Below, piece by piece: positions 10,562 to 23,416 of a stretch of DNA of 64,000 bases; the first letter of the stretch is position 1, and each line of letters starts with the position of its first letter. The notes under the pieces were generated by a model. The model did no database searches, was not told where the DNA came from, and was given only the letters and a program-made list of their open reading frames with translations. This stretch comes from Hortaea werneckii (taxonomy: Eukaryota > Ascomycota > Dothideomycetes > Mycosphaerellales > Teratosphaeriaceae), in the NCBI GenBank assembly GCA_037044905.1, contig JBAOKB010000170.1, positions 372,001 to 436,000 of the forward strand, written 5' to 3'. The position numbers and the translations under genes are program-made.

Positions 10562-12936
10562 ATGGCGGTGGGATCAATGCAGGAATCTGCCGCGACTTTG
10601 CGCGCGGCAACATTTCGCTTGTCTACGACTGGGCAAAAGCAACTGGCTTTTATTGCGCCCCAGATCGCAGCTCAACTATGGCATTGCAAGGACCTCTTGT
10701 CAACGACGCCGGAAAGTACGAAACAGAGCAGTGATGTTTCTGTGACTGTACACCGCTTCAAAACCAAGATCTCAAGCTTACTTCAAGACCGGACGTTTGA
10801 AGGCCGATGGGCTGCTGTTATCTTGACCAAAGCTGCTATCGAAGCCGGTGGCGTCGAGGTTCTAAGCAAGTCCAATGCATGGGTTCGCAGCTTGATCGGG
10901 ATCTAAAGAGGGCTGGCGATCCACCTACGACCCGCGCTTTGGCTGTGGTGACGCTGACGAGAATCTTCATGTTGACTTGGGACTACTCGAACTTGATGCG
11001 AGAAATTACTACCCCGGCCTTGCCTGGATTCGTTTCGACCTGTTTGAATAATGTTGAACACGTTAGGTGCTCTCAAAGCGAGCTACAGACCGTGTTGGAA
11101 GCATTTGCCATACTTGTTCCAAGACATCCAACCATCTTCCGGACGAACGAGACGCAAATACGCTCATTGCTCACGAAGATCATATCGACTCCCTCCTCGA
11201 CAGGCACATCTGGATTGTGCTTTTCGAAGCAGAATCAACATACGGCTCATCGAGTCCTGGTGCTCCTTCATCAGTGCGCGCCCAAGCAAGGAGCGGCTGA
11301 GAAGTGGGACGAGGCGCTAAAGTCGACGGTGGCTGCGGCACATGCATCTTGCGACAGAACGTTCAGAGCAGTGGTCGAAACTTGGTCATCTTCTGCCGGT
11401 GTTCAACGATCTGTAGCTCCTGGTATTCTGTTACAGGGTGAAAGTCAGCTGGATTCCGACGAGATACTTGGTCTGGCCGGATGGAACGGCATCCATGCGG
11501 GCGTCGAGAGAATCGAAAACCTACTGGATCATCTGAAAGCTTATGTGGTCGAGGGGACGGGCCATGCAGTCACCATGCGTCTAGGGCTAGTAGTTGACCT
11601 CTTGGCCCGTATTTTCAGCGTCAGAGCGGCGTACGGTAAAGAACATGGCCTGCAAATCAACAACCAGATTCCCAAAGACGAACGGGATGAGTTGTTCAGA
11701 CTGCTTCCGGGCCTTCATGTTGCTGCAATAGCGCTTGTACTTGCCATTCTGGAGCGCTTCCAGCATGCCGTCGACTCTACTTGCCAGCCGTTGCTATCTT
11801 ATGTTGTCGATGCATTTCTCTCAGAGCGCGCACACGTTGGAATGCGCACAGCAAGTTATACCTATCTCGCATCTGTTCTCTACTTGCATGGACCAGGTTA
11901 TGAAAAGCAGGACATTGCAGATATTGAGCCGATCATCAAAAGTTGCTGTCAGGAACTGTTGCCCCCTGATGATAGCAGTACGCCCGGTTCCACTGTTGCA
12001 AGCGGGAAGACCGCCGGTGTTGCGGGGGACATGAGCCTTCAGCACTTCAAGAGTGGATCCGGCCACCCGACTGCGCTGACAGACCTTCACGGGGCAGCGA
12101 ATTCTCTGCTTCCGCTTTGTCTGTCCAAACTCAATGCTGCATGCATTCCCGCCAAACTGCGGGCTCTCATGGACCGCACAGCAGTCTTGACCCAGCATAA
12201 AGATGCCATGGTGGCTAGTGTACTCAATCCATCTCCCAAAACGGCAGGAAGCGGCATTGGGACCAGTTTGTTGCCACTGCTGGCCAAGCAATATGCGAAT
12301 GAGCCGGAGGTTGAGGCAGTACTTAGGCCTCGAATGCCAGTAATACTCACCAATAAGCGAAGAAACCCCGATGACGAGATGGACGAAGAAGAAGAAGAGG
12401 ATGAAAGCCTCGTCGAAGAAATCGAAATTGATCAGGAAAGCGAGCGCCAGGCGACACCGGACGCGACCAACGACGCGCAGCCTACAGATGGGTTGCTCAG
12501 CGCCCTCGGTCAGAACACGGAAAGCAATGATATCCCTCACTCAACGGTGCCCACGCATCACTCAAACACGGACCGCTCTGCCTCCGAAAAGCGCCGTGCA
12601 GAAGAGCAGCCCCAGCTCGAGCGCTCCCCCAAGCGCAACCAGCCATTGCCCGTGGCAGAGACTCTGCTACCAAATGCGCCAGACAGCTTGCCAGGTCCTG
12701 ATCCAGCGTCCATGGGGGCGAATGTGCCAGCTACGATCGTCACAGAACAGCCGCCTAGCAGCTTCGTCACAGCGCCAGAACCGTCTCAGCAACAGCAATC
12801 AGACGCTGCATGGCAGAGGGCGGTCGCAGCATCTCAGGCGGTGAACAACAACGCAGCGCAAGGTGACGCGGAAAGCGATTTTGATGAGAACGACTTGCCG
12901 CCGCTTACAATGGAGTCTTCGGATGCTGAAGAGTGA
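10562..12936 (+). CDS. RIX1: Pre-rRNA-processing protein Rix1, frameshifted
   Basis: Rix1 (PELP1-like) is a helical-repeat scaffold of the nucleolar/nucleoplasmic Rix1-Ipi1-Ipi3 complex, needed for ITS2 processing and 60S maturation with Rea1. The start ATG 10562 gives MAVGSMQESAATLRAAT. The family core is clear: LLQDRTFEGRWAAVILTKAA, SKSNAWVRSLIG and, in the next frame, TRALAVVTLTRIFMLTWDY. The frame break is at about 10903, where 'atcc' seems to have lost a C; restoring one base gives IGILKRAGDPP. The rest is one uninterrupted frame to 12936. It ends in an acidic block (DEMDEEEEEDESLVEEIEID, from about 12374) and a disordered tail. Corrected length is about 791 residues, as expected. There is no intron. 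Confidence 0.88.
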
Positions 12937-13498
12937 GATGAGAAAGTAGCGGAGGAGTGTCTGTATAATAGCTGTATACCTAGGTATATCACCTGAAGGT
13001 TGGAAATGACTCGTGGACTCTTCTTGTTTCAATGAATGTACAATTGCGATGTTCTCACGGGACGAGCTATTCCTTCAAATCATTCATGAGGCTTGTTATA
13101 TTTCTTGACACTCGCATTTAACAACCCATGTTGACCATTGCTACAGCGGCAGAGCGGTCAAGCCGATCGCATGGCTTACTGATCAATCGGTACTTGATGA
13201 CGTTAATCCCGACGGGTACGGAACTTTAATCGGAAGTTGTTGCCGGCCTTCCTCTTTCGCAGCCTTTCCCAGCAGCAGGCGAGAGTACTTTCATTCTTCC
13301 TACCTCTCTCTCCTCTGCACACTGGACGGTCTCATCCTACCGTCGTGAACTTCATCCTTATCCCCTCCATCTACCTTCGTTCACCCTCTCACGATTCGCC
13401 CAAACCCTGGAAACTCACGAAACCTTCCGACCTCAATACCTACGACCTAATAAGCCTATTCTCGTTGTCGATCCTATAACCTCGCCTCGTCGACATCA
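12937..13498. other. Intergenic region and pyrimidine-rich leader of the ABC gene
   Basis: The 562 bp between RIX1 and the ABC transporter become strongly C/T-rich from about 13245 to 13490. Such tracts often precede the start codon of well-expressed genes in filamentous fungi. No coding region is supported. Confidence 0.5.
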
Positions 13499-16400
13499 AT
13501 GGTGGACGTGGCGCCACCGCAAACGGTCTTTCAAAGCCCTCTCGACGAGTTCCCGACATACCTTAGTGTCTCGCAGACACAGGGACAACCGTTATGCGGT
13601 AATATCGAAGGGTGGGGCCCGCTGAGCCCTTTCCGATGGGACTTCACGCCGTGCTTCCTCGACGTTTGGTTGGCGATTGTGTCGGCTTGGGGCATTGTCG
13701 GTGGTGCGGGGCAATATGGTACCTCATGAAGAAATGGGCGCCGGCGCCTGTGAAGAAGGATTGGCATTTCTACGCTAAGCTCACGGTCTTGGGGACGCTG
13801 ATGGTGGTTGTGGCGCTACAGGCTGCGCTGCAGATTGAGAGGTTCGCTGGAGTTTGGTACAGAGACTTCCGGTTTTGGTCGACAGTGTTATACCTGGTCA
13901 GCTTGGGAGTGGTCTTCGGAGTGCAATATGTGGAGCACTGGCGATCGAGGGTCCCGAACGGCATTGTGCTGGTATACTGGTTGACCTTGCTTGTCGTCGA
14001 CGGTGTAAAGCTAAGGAGCTTGGTTTCCCAACAGTTGCACTTGTCGCATGTGCCATACTTCGCGGTCTTCACGACGAGTGTAGGCCTAGCCCTTTTGGAA
14101 TTCGTCCTGGAATGGCTTGTCCCGAAGCGTCTATCGGCATACGAAGCGCTTGGAGATGAGGACGAGTGCCCTCTGAACTACGCGACATTCTTCTCACGTC
14201 TGACCTTTGGATGGATGACACCCATGATGCGGTATGGCTACAAAGAATTCTTGACTCAGGAGGATCTGTGGAATCTGCGCAAGTGCGATACTACCGGTAG
14301 TACCTTCATGGATTTTGACGATGCCTGGAAGCTCGAGCTTCAGAAGAAAAAGCCAAGCTTGTGGATTGCTCTGTTCAGATCATTTGGTCTGCCATATTTG
14401 AGCGGTGCAATCATCAAATCCGGATCCGACATTCTGGCTTTCGTGCAGCCCCAGCTTCTTCGATATCTCATTGCTTTTGTAGACTCCTACAGACCCTTCC
14501 GTGAGCCTCAGCCACCGGTGAAGGGTGCAGCGATTGCTCTAGCAATGTTCGCTGTGTCCGTAGGACAAACTGCCTGCTTGCATCAGTACTTCCAGCGGGC
14601 CTTCGAAACGGGTATGCGAGTCAAAAGCGCCTTGACAGCATCGATCTACCAAAAGAGCATGCGTCTCAGTAGTGAGGGACGCGCAGCGAAAAGTACTGGC
14701 GATATCGTGAACTACATGGCCGTCGATACGCAGCGTTTACAGGATCTGGCTCAGTATGGTCAGATGCTTTGGTCGGCACCGTTCCAAATCACGCTCTGCT
14801 TGGTTTCCCTCTACCAATTGGTCGGTATCAGCATGCTGGCTGGCCTGGGTGCGATGTTAGCCATGATTCCTATCAACGGCTTCATCGCTCGCATCAGTAA
14901 GACGTTGCAGAAGCGCCAGATGAAAAACAAGGACGCGCGTACACGATTGATGACAGAAATCTTGAACAACATGAAGAGCATCAAGTTGTACGCGTGGACG
15001 ACGGCGTTCATGAACAAGCTCAATTTCATCAGAAACGATCAAGAATTGCATACGCTCCGGAAGATTGGTGCTGTGACCGCAATCGCAAATTTTACCTGGA
15101 GCACTACGCCCTTCTTCGTGTCATGCTCTACTTTCGCTGTCTTTGTGGCAACTTCGCATGCGCCTCTTACTACTGAGATTGTTTTCCCAGCATTGACATT
15201 GTTCAACCTGCTTACCTTCCCGCTCGCCGTGTTGCCCATGGTAATCACTGCCATCATCGAAGCAAGTGTAGCGGTCAATCGATTGACGGACTACTTCACG
15301 GCACCAGAGCTGCAGCCAGATGCCGTTCTGCGCAGCGAGCCAGTTGGGAACAGGCGAGGAGAGTGTAAGAATCCGCGATGCGACGTTCACCTGGAACAAG
15401 GACGGCGACAGAAACGTCCTTCAAGATATCAACTTCAGCGCGCACAAGGGCGAGCTGTCCTGTATTCTCGGCAGAGTTGGCGCTGGCAAATCGTCTTTCC
15501 TTGAAACCATGCTTGGAGATCTCTACAAGATCAGGGGTGAGGTCGTGATGCGTGGGACATCAGCATATGTTGCTCAGAGCCCTTGGGTTATGAACGCAAG
15601 TGTGCGCGAGAATGTGTATTCGGCTATAAGTGGGATCCGCAATTCTACGACCGGACTATCAAGGCCTGCGCATTGATTGAAGACTTCGCTAGTTTGCCTG
15701 ATGGAGATCAGACAGAGGTCGGCGAGCGCGGTATTTCGCTCTCTGGAGGGCAAAAAGCACGTCTGACGCTTGCGAGGGCTGTTTACGCGCGTGCAGATAT
15801 CTATCTCTTGGATGATGTCCTCAGCGCAGTTGACCAGCACGTTGGCAGACACATCATTGACAATGTGCTTGGACCCAAGGGCCTGCTGCAGGGCAAGACT
15901 CGTATTTTGGCCACAAACTCGATTCCGGTCTTGATGGAGGCCCACTATATTTGCCTTCTGCGTGACGGACGTATCATAGAGCGCGGCACTTACGAACAGC
16001 TCATGGCGATGAAAGGCGAGATTGCCAACTTGATCAAATCGATGGCTTCAGACGAAGGGCAAAGCGAGAGTGAGGAGGCCAGCAAAGGCTCCCAGTCTAG
16101 CCCTGGCAGCGAGAGCGAGACAGTGTACGGTGAGGATGACCCCGACGATGCTGAGGAGCGCGCAGAAGCGCAAGAGGGCTTGACGCAATTAGCACCAATC
16201 AAAGCCCATGGCCGGGGCCCCGTCAGACAAGGAAGTGAGATGACGCTCAGGAGGGCGAGTACAGCTTCGTTCAGAGGCCCAAGGGGGAAGATCACCGATG
16301 AGGAAGAAGGAAAGGTAAGGATTCCAGGTCTCTGGGCCCGACGAAATTCGTTGGCCCACCGTCCATCTTTTGTCCTACTTTCGCGGTCTACTGCATGTTG

Positions 16401-19053
16401 TTGCTAGTGCTCGAGCACTACTGCAAGTAGCATTACACTGCGCACGAAGATAATGTAGTTATGAGCACTGCTGACCGCTTTGCAGGGTAAGAAGTCGGGC
16501 CAAAGCAAAGAATTTACTGAACAGGGCAAAGTAAAGCGCGACGTCTACTTTGAGTATGCCCGCGAGAGCAATCTTGCTGCAGTGGCCATATATCTCTTGA
16601 TGCTTGTCGGTGCGCAGACTGCTCAAGTTGGTGAGTGATTCCCCGCACCTTTGTACGATTTGTTTCTTGCAGGTTGGGCATGAGCTCGCAGATTCGGACA
16701 TGCTCGGTGCTTATTGCAAAGCCCAGCTCTTCCAACTCGCAAGGATGCGCTATGGTACGCTAACCTGTGTGCTTCGCAGGGGGGAGTGTCTGGCTCAAGC
16801 AATGGTCGGAAGTGAACAGCAGGTACGGCAGCAACCCGGATGTTGGCAAGTATATCGGAATCTACTTTGCGTTTGGCATCGGAGGTGCTGCATTGGTCGT
16901 CCTTCAGACGCTCATCTTATGGATCTTCTGTTCGATCGAGGTGAGTTCATAAGCAGGCGGCCCGCGATGGGGCAATGAATGTTTACAGCGACATGCATGA
17001 CATCTCGGGCCGGCTTGCAGCTCCCGCATAGGCGAGCGCGGACCGGATGCGGCTAACATGGGTTCTTAGGCCTCGAGGAAGCTCCACGAACGGATGGTAA
17101 GTGAACCCTCCCGACCCTTTTGATCAAGCTGCAGGAATCGAGGATGAATCTAATCTCGTCGCCTACAGGCATACGCCATCTTCCGGAGCCCGATGAGTTT
17201 CTTCGAGACAACGCCGAGCGGTCGCATACTCAACCGTTTCTCAAGGTACGTACAGTATCTCGTTCCGCCTGGGCGCTGCACGCCGGATACCACGCACTAT
17301 CTCGTGTTTAGCACGTTGCGTGGCTCTCATCGATGCATTGTTGTGATGTGTGCAGTCCTCGAGGGCCCCGACGCCTTACCCCAACCACCTGGTTCAAATA
17401 CTTGCATAAGGGTAGAGCGCTAACCCTGCTCTAGTGACATCTATAGGATCGATGAAGTGCTCGCGTAAGTACATGCGAATGCCGGCCCCACGCGCGTTAC
17501 CCGCTGACAGCTGTCATAGGCGTACCTTCAATATGCTTTTTGCCAATGCCGCCAGAGGTACCTTCCCCTGTCTCAGTTTCTAACTCCTGGAAATGTGACT
17601 GACAATGCGCAGCAATCTTTACATTAGTGGTCATTTCGACGTCGACCCCTGTGTTCATCGCCCTGATCCTTCCGCTCGGTGCACTGTACATGTGGATCCA
17701 GAAGTACTATCTCCGAACCTCACGCGAGTTGAAGCGGCTGGACAGTGTTACTCGAAGCCCGATCTATGCTCACTTTCAAGAGTCATTGGCTGGTGTCAGC
17801 ACCATCCGAGCCTACAGGCAAACCAAGCGTTTTGCCATGGAGAATGAATGGAAAGTTGACGCAAACCTTAGAGCGTAAGTAAATATCTGCCAGGGATTGT
17901 GAAGTCGTCTGACCGTTCCCGCTAGCTACTTCCCTTCGATCAGCGCCAATCGCTGGCTCGCAGTTCGCCTGGAGTTTTTAGGCTCGGTCATTATCCTTGC
18001 GGCCGCCGGGTTTGCCATCGTCTCCGTCACATCCGGAAGTGGTCTCTCGGCGGGTCTTGTTGGCCTGGCCATGAGCTATGCTCTGCAGATCACACAGTCC
18101 CTCAATTGGATCGTGCGACAGACTGTCGAAGTCGAGACGAATATTGTCAGTGTTGAGCGTGTACTTGAGTACGCACGCTTGCCTAGCGAGGCCCCTGAGA
18201 TCATCAGCAAGCAGAGACCACCCAATAGCTGGCCTTCGAAGGGCGGTGTCTCCTTTGACGGCTACAGCACGCGGTACCGTGAGGGTCTTGACCTTGTGTT
18301 GAAGAACGTGAACCTTGATATCAAGTCCCATGAAAAAATTGGGGTTGTTGGCAGGACGGGAGCAGGAAAGAGCTCTCTTACCCTTGCTCTCTTCCGTCTT
18401 ATGAGCCAACCTCAGGAGACATCACCATCGATGACCTCAGTACAAGTTCCATGGGTCTCTTGGACCTGCGGAGGCGACTTGCTATCATTCCGCAGGATGC
18501 AGCTCTATTCGAGGGAACTATCAGAGACAATCTCGATCCAGGCCATGTGCATGACGACACGGAACTCTGGAGCGTCCTTGATCACGCCGACTCCGTGACC
18601 ATGTAGCATCTATGGATGGACAATTGGATGCGCAACTGAATGAAGGCGGCTCCAATCTAAGTCAGGGGCAGCGTCAGCTCGTCTCCTTGGCTCGCGCTCT
18701 TCTGACACCTAGCAACATCCTGGTGCTTGATGAGGCAACAGCAGCCGTTGATGTGGAGACGGACGCGATGCTGCAAACCACACTTCGCAGCAACATGTTC
18801 AAGGACCGTACTATTATTACGATCGCTCACCGGTAAGTTTCGAGAAGTCTCGGCGAAGAAGATCGGCCCATCTGACACACGCTCTAGTATCAACACCATC
18901 CTTGACAGTGATCGGATCGTCGTCCTCGAACAGGGTGAGGTCAAGGAATTCGACACCCCTGCAGAGCTCATCAAGACGAAAGGCTTATTTTATGAGCTCG
19001 TTCGTGAGTCTGGGCTGCTGGGTTCCGTCGATTCTTCAGGCTCTGTGCATTGA
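13499..19053 (+). CDS. YCF1: Vacuolar ABCC-type multidrug/metal-conjugate transporter, Ycf1-like, ten exons
   Basis: ABCC pumps of the Ycf1/MRP type move glutathione conjugates, including metal complexes, into the vacuole. The order TMD0, TMD1, NBD1, TMD2, NBD2 is visible. NBD1 has Walker A GRVGAGKSS (about 15471), LSGGQKARL (about 15739) and Walker B IYLLDDVLSAVD. NBD2 has GRTGAGKSS (about 18351), LSQGQRQLV and ILVLDEATAAVD. The Asp after Walker B in NBD1 is usual for ABCC. Exons: 13499-16314, 16486-16630, 16780-16940, 17070-17096, 17169-17245, 17435-17464, 17520-17557, 17613-17874, 17926-18832, 18888-19053. Phases close once five one-base errors are allowed: losses at 13708-13711, about 15616, about 18402 and about 18587, and one gain at 15346-15348. 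The result is about 1543 residues, normal for Ycf1. Two exons are only 27 and 30 bp. YCF1 versus BPT1 orthology is not settled. Confidence 0.94.
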
Positions 19054-20932
19054 ATGTAGTTCTTAGTGTAGACTAGAAAGCAAGCGAATGTTTCATTTTC
19101 TACTTCCCTGTACGAACGCAATAGTGCAGTCTGCGTTTTGCACAACGCTGGGCAACAGCGCGACACCTGTGACAATCTAGTGTTGGTCCAATGTCGAAGT
19201 TACCGACGCAAGGGTTGCAACAGTTGACGGCGATGAGCTAAATACGCCACCTGGTAGCCGATCTGACGGTCCGTGCCATGGCCATTTTCGGGGAAGAGAT
19301 GGCGATGAGTTCCCCGAGGCAGCCGCCAGGGAAGACCGGCACGTCAGCACCCGTCAGCCTACAAGATATCGAGATATTGATATTCTTCCGAAGGATCCAG
19401 GGCAGGTACTGTAAGCCCTGTCTAGATTGCCTTGCCGAGGACGATCCCCGGCCGGGCGAAGGCATATCTCACATCTTATGATCACTAGCCATCGCAATCT
19501 CAACACCAAGACCAACATGGTGTACGAATTCAGCGGGGGCCGTGGGACGAGGTCACTTCGCTTGGATGCATGCCGGCTTTGCTCGTATTCATGCAATCAC
19601 CAAGAAGTCGGAAACCAGCACAGCACAGCACAGCACCGCACCGCACAACTTGGTACTGTACGATGGCTATCGAGTTCCACCCTGTTGTTCGGGCCCCCTC
19701 TGAAAGATAACCGATCCACGCAACCAAGCATTCAACTGTTCATGACAGGTAACGGCCGTTCTCTTACATAGTAAGCATCTGCGGAGCGGAACGACTTGTG
19801 CCGACACCGGTGCTTGATGGTCTGGCATCTACCGAGATTGATACGCGCCGGTATAGTACTATGAGGTGTAGGTCTCTGGCAGCCACACAACACTAGCTAC
19901 TACTAGCACTACTAAGTACGTGTGGAGGGCGCCTCGTAGAATCATAGCCTACCCACTTCTTCACAGTAATACTGCTGGCTTTGGTGGCACCGACCGCATT
20001 CCAGAAGTGCTTTGTGCTCAACACCTGCTAGTACCGCGTGCGAGCTACGTTCCTGTCGTGCAACGTGCAGTCATCCAAGCACTTTCCGGCACCTTACCAA
20101 CCGTTACCATCCCGCGCCATTACGCCCGCCATCCCACTCCGGAGAGCGCTACACAAAACGGTCACGCCTGGTCATCTGCAATGCAGGAACTCCTCCCCCG
20201 GGCCTTACCGCAACTGAGCTGCAGCCACTTGGCCGGGCCCCCTGTGCCTCTGATGCTCGCCTAACTGCATAAGCTCTGGCACTTGGTGACCTGACGCCGT
20301 TTGCGCGAGACTGAATGGCTATCGATGTCGCAACGGTGCACACCCCTATGACCCGAGCCATGGCGCTGGGCCACCGGCTCGACGTGATTAATCCCGGCCA
20401 TGCCTATGCTGCACTCTGCGGAATCGATCGAGGACCCCTCAACCTGGTCGAAGCTCGAGAGGGCTCTTTTCGTAAAACTGCAGACCGATCTGGCAGGCGA
20501 AGATGGCAGATGATAGTTTCCCCGGAATCGACGTTTGAGCATCTCGCAGATGTCAGATCCGTTTCAACGATTCGCACAGATATCCTCCCTCCTATCCCTC
20601 TGATCTCCTGCCCGACATCCTCGAGCTTAAACTTGATCGTTCCTGCCTCATCCTTCTTACATCCAACTTTATGCTTTTGGAAATATCAGTGGCCGTTGCT
20701 GCTTCCCAATACCTCCTACCTATCCCTGACTAGGCCTTGTTTAGGCTCGTTGACACTCCACATTTTGTGGACCAATATCGCAGAGCACCTGGTCCCTTCA
20801 CTGACACCACTGCATGCACACACGGCCTCGTCGGGCAGCAGCTGCAATACACAAGTCTTTCTTTCTTCTTCCCAACAATCCCTTCTTGTCTCATACTTTG
20901 GAGAGGCAAGCCCCGTGGGCGTCTACCAAGCC
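19054..20932. other. 1.9 kb intergenic region
   Basis: No conserved protein is recognisable between the ABC gene and the DUF2841-like gene. An open frame from 20315 runs in frame into ATG 20933 but looks like translated leader sequence (many Leu/Ser/Pro from C/T-rich DNA). A CMGCA pentanucleotide repeat is at 19616-19645. Confidence 0.5.
19616..19645. repeat. Pentanucleotide microsatellite (CAGCA)4(CCGCA)2
   Basis: Six consecutive 5-bp units, four CAGCA then two CCGCA, in non-coding DNA. Seen directly. Confidence 0.85.
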
Positions 20933-23416
20933 ATGTCTCACGGTGTTTCCGTGGGCATAGATCCAAAGGTGCTTGGATCCCACGACCAGGTCGTACTTCA
21001 CGATGATGATAAGGCAAGCTGCCTTTTGCTGTGGTTCTTCCTGATCTGTCGCTGACGATGCGTGTAGATGTTTGAGTCCGATCTTGCAGCCCTGCTTGCA
21101 AGACATCATCGAAAGGGGTTCGAAGTGACCGACGAGCATGGCAGGAAACATTTCGTAACCTCACAAAGGCGATTCTTTGGCTCTTCGGATGTTCAGCTAT
21201 CGAACGACCACTTGGACTGGAGGGCGCAGAAAGGCATGTTTGCTCAAGGCGCAACTCAATTTGATAGTAAGCGACTCTCCACTTCCGTTCATTTAGAACA
21301 ACTTTCTAAAGCTTTGCTAGGGCCTGGTCTTGACAACAAACCTGTCAATCTCAATGGCTTAAATGGCAAGGCCAACTCTCATTTTGACCGAAATCCTTCT
21401 GCAACCAGCAGTTCATATGACACGGCGCAGTATCAATCTCGAGCTAGATTCAATCCCGCCGGCGAGAACACAGATACTGCAATGAGGGATAGACCGCTAC
21501 AGCCTGCCGATGATGAGCTTGACGAGGATGAAGCCAACGCCAACCATCACTTGACTGATCTCGGCAAAGCATGACCAATATGGAATGCTTCAACGTTAGC
21601 GATGAGGAACGAGTCAAGAAATTCCTGCTCGGACGCATCAGCAAGCTTCACCAGTTGTCGAACAAAAAGGTTGCGAAAGCATGGATTAAAGGCATCTGTC
21701 CGAAGAAGCAGGCACATTTCCCTTATCAGAACAAGCAACGAGAGGAGCAAGGGTACTTCCCTGAAGTACCAGGATGGTGGCCTCCAACGCCTCCGTCTCG
21801 GGCGAATGATTTTGCCAACAGATCGGGTTGTGCATCACATACAGATGACCACGACGGCGCACTCGGCTTAGATTGTTGCCCTTTCATCGAGCCTGACCAC
21901 GTAAAGAAGCATGGTGAGTCAACTTCATGTCCCGCCTTACACTTCTTCTGACACGAACGCAGAGCGCAACATCCTCTTGTTGCACCTGCTGCGGCTTAGG
22001 CCTACACCAGAACAGCTCAAGGCATGGAACAAAGATACCACAGAGCCCAACAAAACGCATCGCTTTCGTGGCTGGACAGCTTTTCTGAGAGAACTTGCAC
22101 CCGTTGACTCCCTTGACGATGTTTCACCGACGGATAAAAAGATGGTTCACTACAGACGAAAGCTTTTCAAGGAGCTCTACGATGTTGCTGAGATGGAGCA
22201 GGAGTGGAAGGAATTTGGAATTGGTAAGCTTATAACCATGCGACGTCGTCCTCGCGAGATCAACTTGACACTAACTTCGACCTCAACAGACAGACAGTTT
22301 CACTATACGCCTGACCAAGAGAAGAAGGCTGGCAGAAGGTCAACAAGGGCAGCAGCGTCTATCGCGTCTGATGATGACGAGTCGGCATCGACACGCAGAG
22401 CGAGCGTTGAAGCGCCTGTTCCGAAGTCAATCAATGGTCCCGAAAGGCCGTCGCCTATGGAACATGAGCTTCCCCAGCCAGCACAGGTTCTCCCTAGCAC
22501 GACTGAGCGCATGGGTGAAACGAGCTATGAGGACTTCCTCACTCTTCCAGGAGCCAACGATATCGACGTCGCTGAGAGTAAGTCCTCTGTCAGTAGTTCT
22601 TCTGAGGGTTCGTGCCCGAGCTCGCATGATCGGAAGCGGACCACTCTTGTGCCTGCTCGGCATCGCACTCGTAGAGGTAACGTGGGTCGACCAGCACGCA
22701 AGTGTCTGATTGGAACGCGAAGAGAGAATCATCTCTACAGCCATCTCAACCTCAGACGCGGCGAAAGATTGAGCCTCAGTGGCAGCAGTGGCAAGCAACC
22801 GCAGCTTCACTGAACAATTCTTTCGGAGAAGCTGGTGTCAACGGTGGACCGGTCTATAATGGCCAACCGCCGGCCACAGCCCCAAGCTTCTTCCCGGGAG
22901 CCACCAGTCTGCTTTCCGCCTGCGCCTCAGTATCATCAGCCATCCCGTCAGCCTACCCCTACTCCTCAGCAAAATCAGCTCCAGGTCTACAACGCAATGC
23001 ACGTACCACAACCTCACTTCGAGCCAGCGCCGTACATGGCAGACTTCTCACCGTCAGGTTTTGCCTATGCACAAGACCCTCAGACCGCAAACCCGCCAAT
23101 GCCGATGCCGAACTATGGACTGCCTGTCGGTCCTCAGAACGTTCCATCTGCTGCTGCACCGGTTCCATACGTACCGTCAGCACCCCAGTTCCATGAAGAA
23201 CAGTCGCACCCAATACACCACTGGGAAGAACGTGATTGCAAGCCGGCGTTTTGCCCGGACTCTGCTGATAGGAAATTTATCCATTTCCAACCTATGCCAT
23301 CGCCATGGGATGCTCACGCCCAACCGACTCATGGACTACCCAACGCCACATTTCCAGTCCAGGGTCCGCCACTCCAATACGGCGGCCCAACAGCAGGAAC
23401 TATCGGCTGTTTCTAA
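20933..23416 (+). CDS. DUF2841-like fungal protein, frameshifted
   Basis: Function is unknown. The exons I infer are 20933-21013, 21068-21913, 21963-22223 and 22290-23416. Intron 1 (54 bp) has a GC donor (AAG|GCAAGC) with CTGAC branch and TAG acceptor; introns 2 and 3 are 49 and 66 bp, the last in frame and without stops. The core includes DEERVKKFLLGRISKLHQLS, KAWIKGICPKKQAHFPYQNK, VPGWWPPTPP and FIEPDHVKKHERNILLLHLL, a pattern I recall for the DUF2841 domain of fungal nuclear-like proteins. A base seems missing at about 21569 (LGKA|MTNMEC). After about 22600 the frame changes at least twice before a Pro/Gln-rich tail (QYHQPSRQPTPTPQQNQLQ) ending at 23416. The N terminus and the tail are the least certain parts. 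Confidence 0.66.

Noticed and set aside
17380..17434. tRNA-like patch (ggttcaaat, gggtagagcgctaac) in ABC intron 5
   Set aside because: The B-box-like sequence precedes the A-box-like one on the same strand and no cloverleaf can be formed; it is inside an intron required by phase.
20315..20932. In-frame N-terminal extension of the DUF2841-like protein
   Set aside because: Composition is that of a C/T-rich leader and no conserved block is visible; ATG 20933 followed by an intron fits better.
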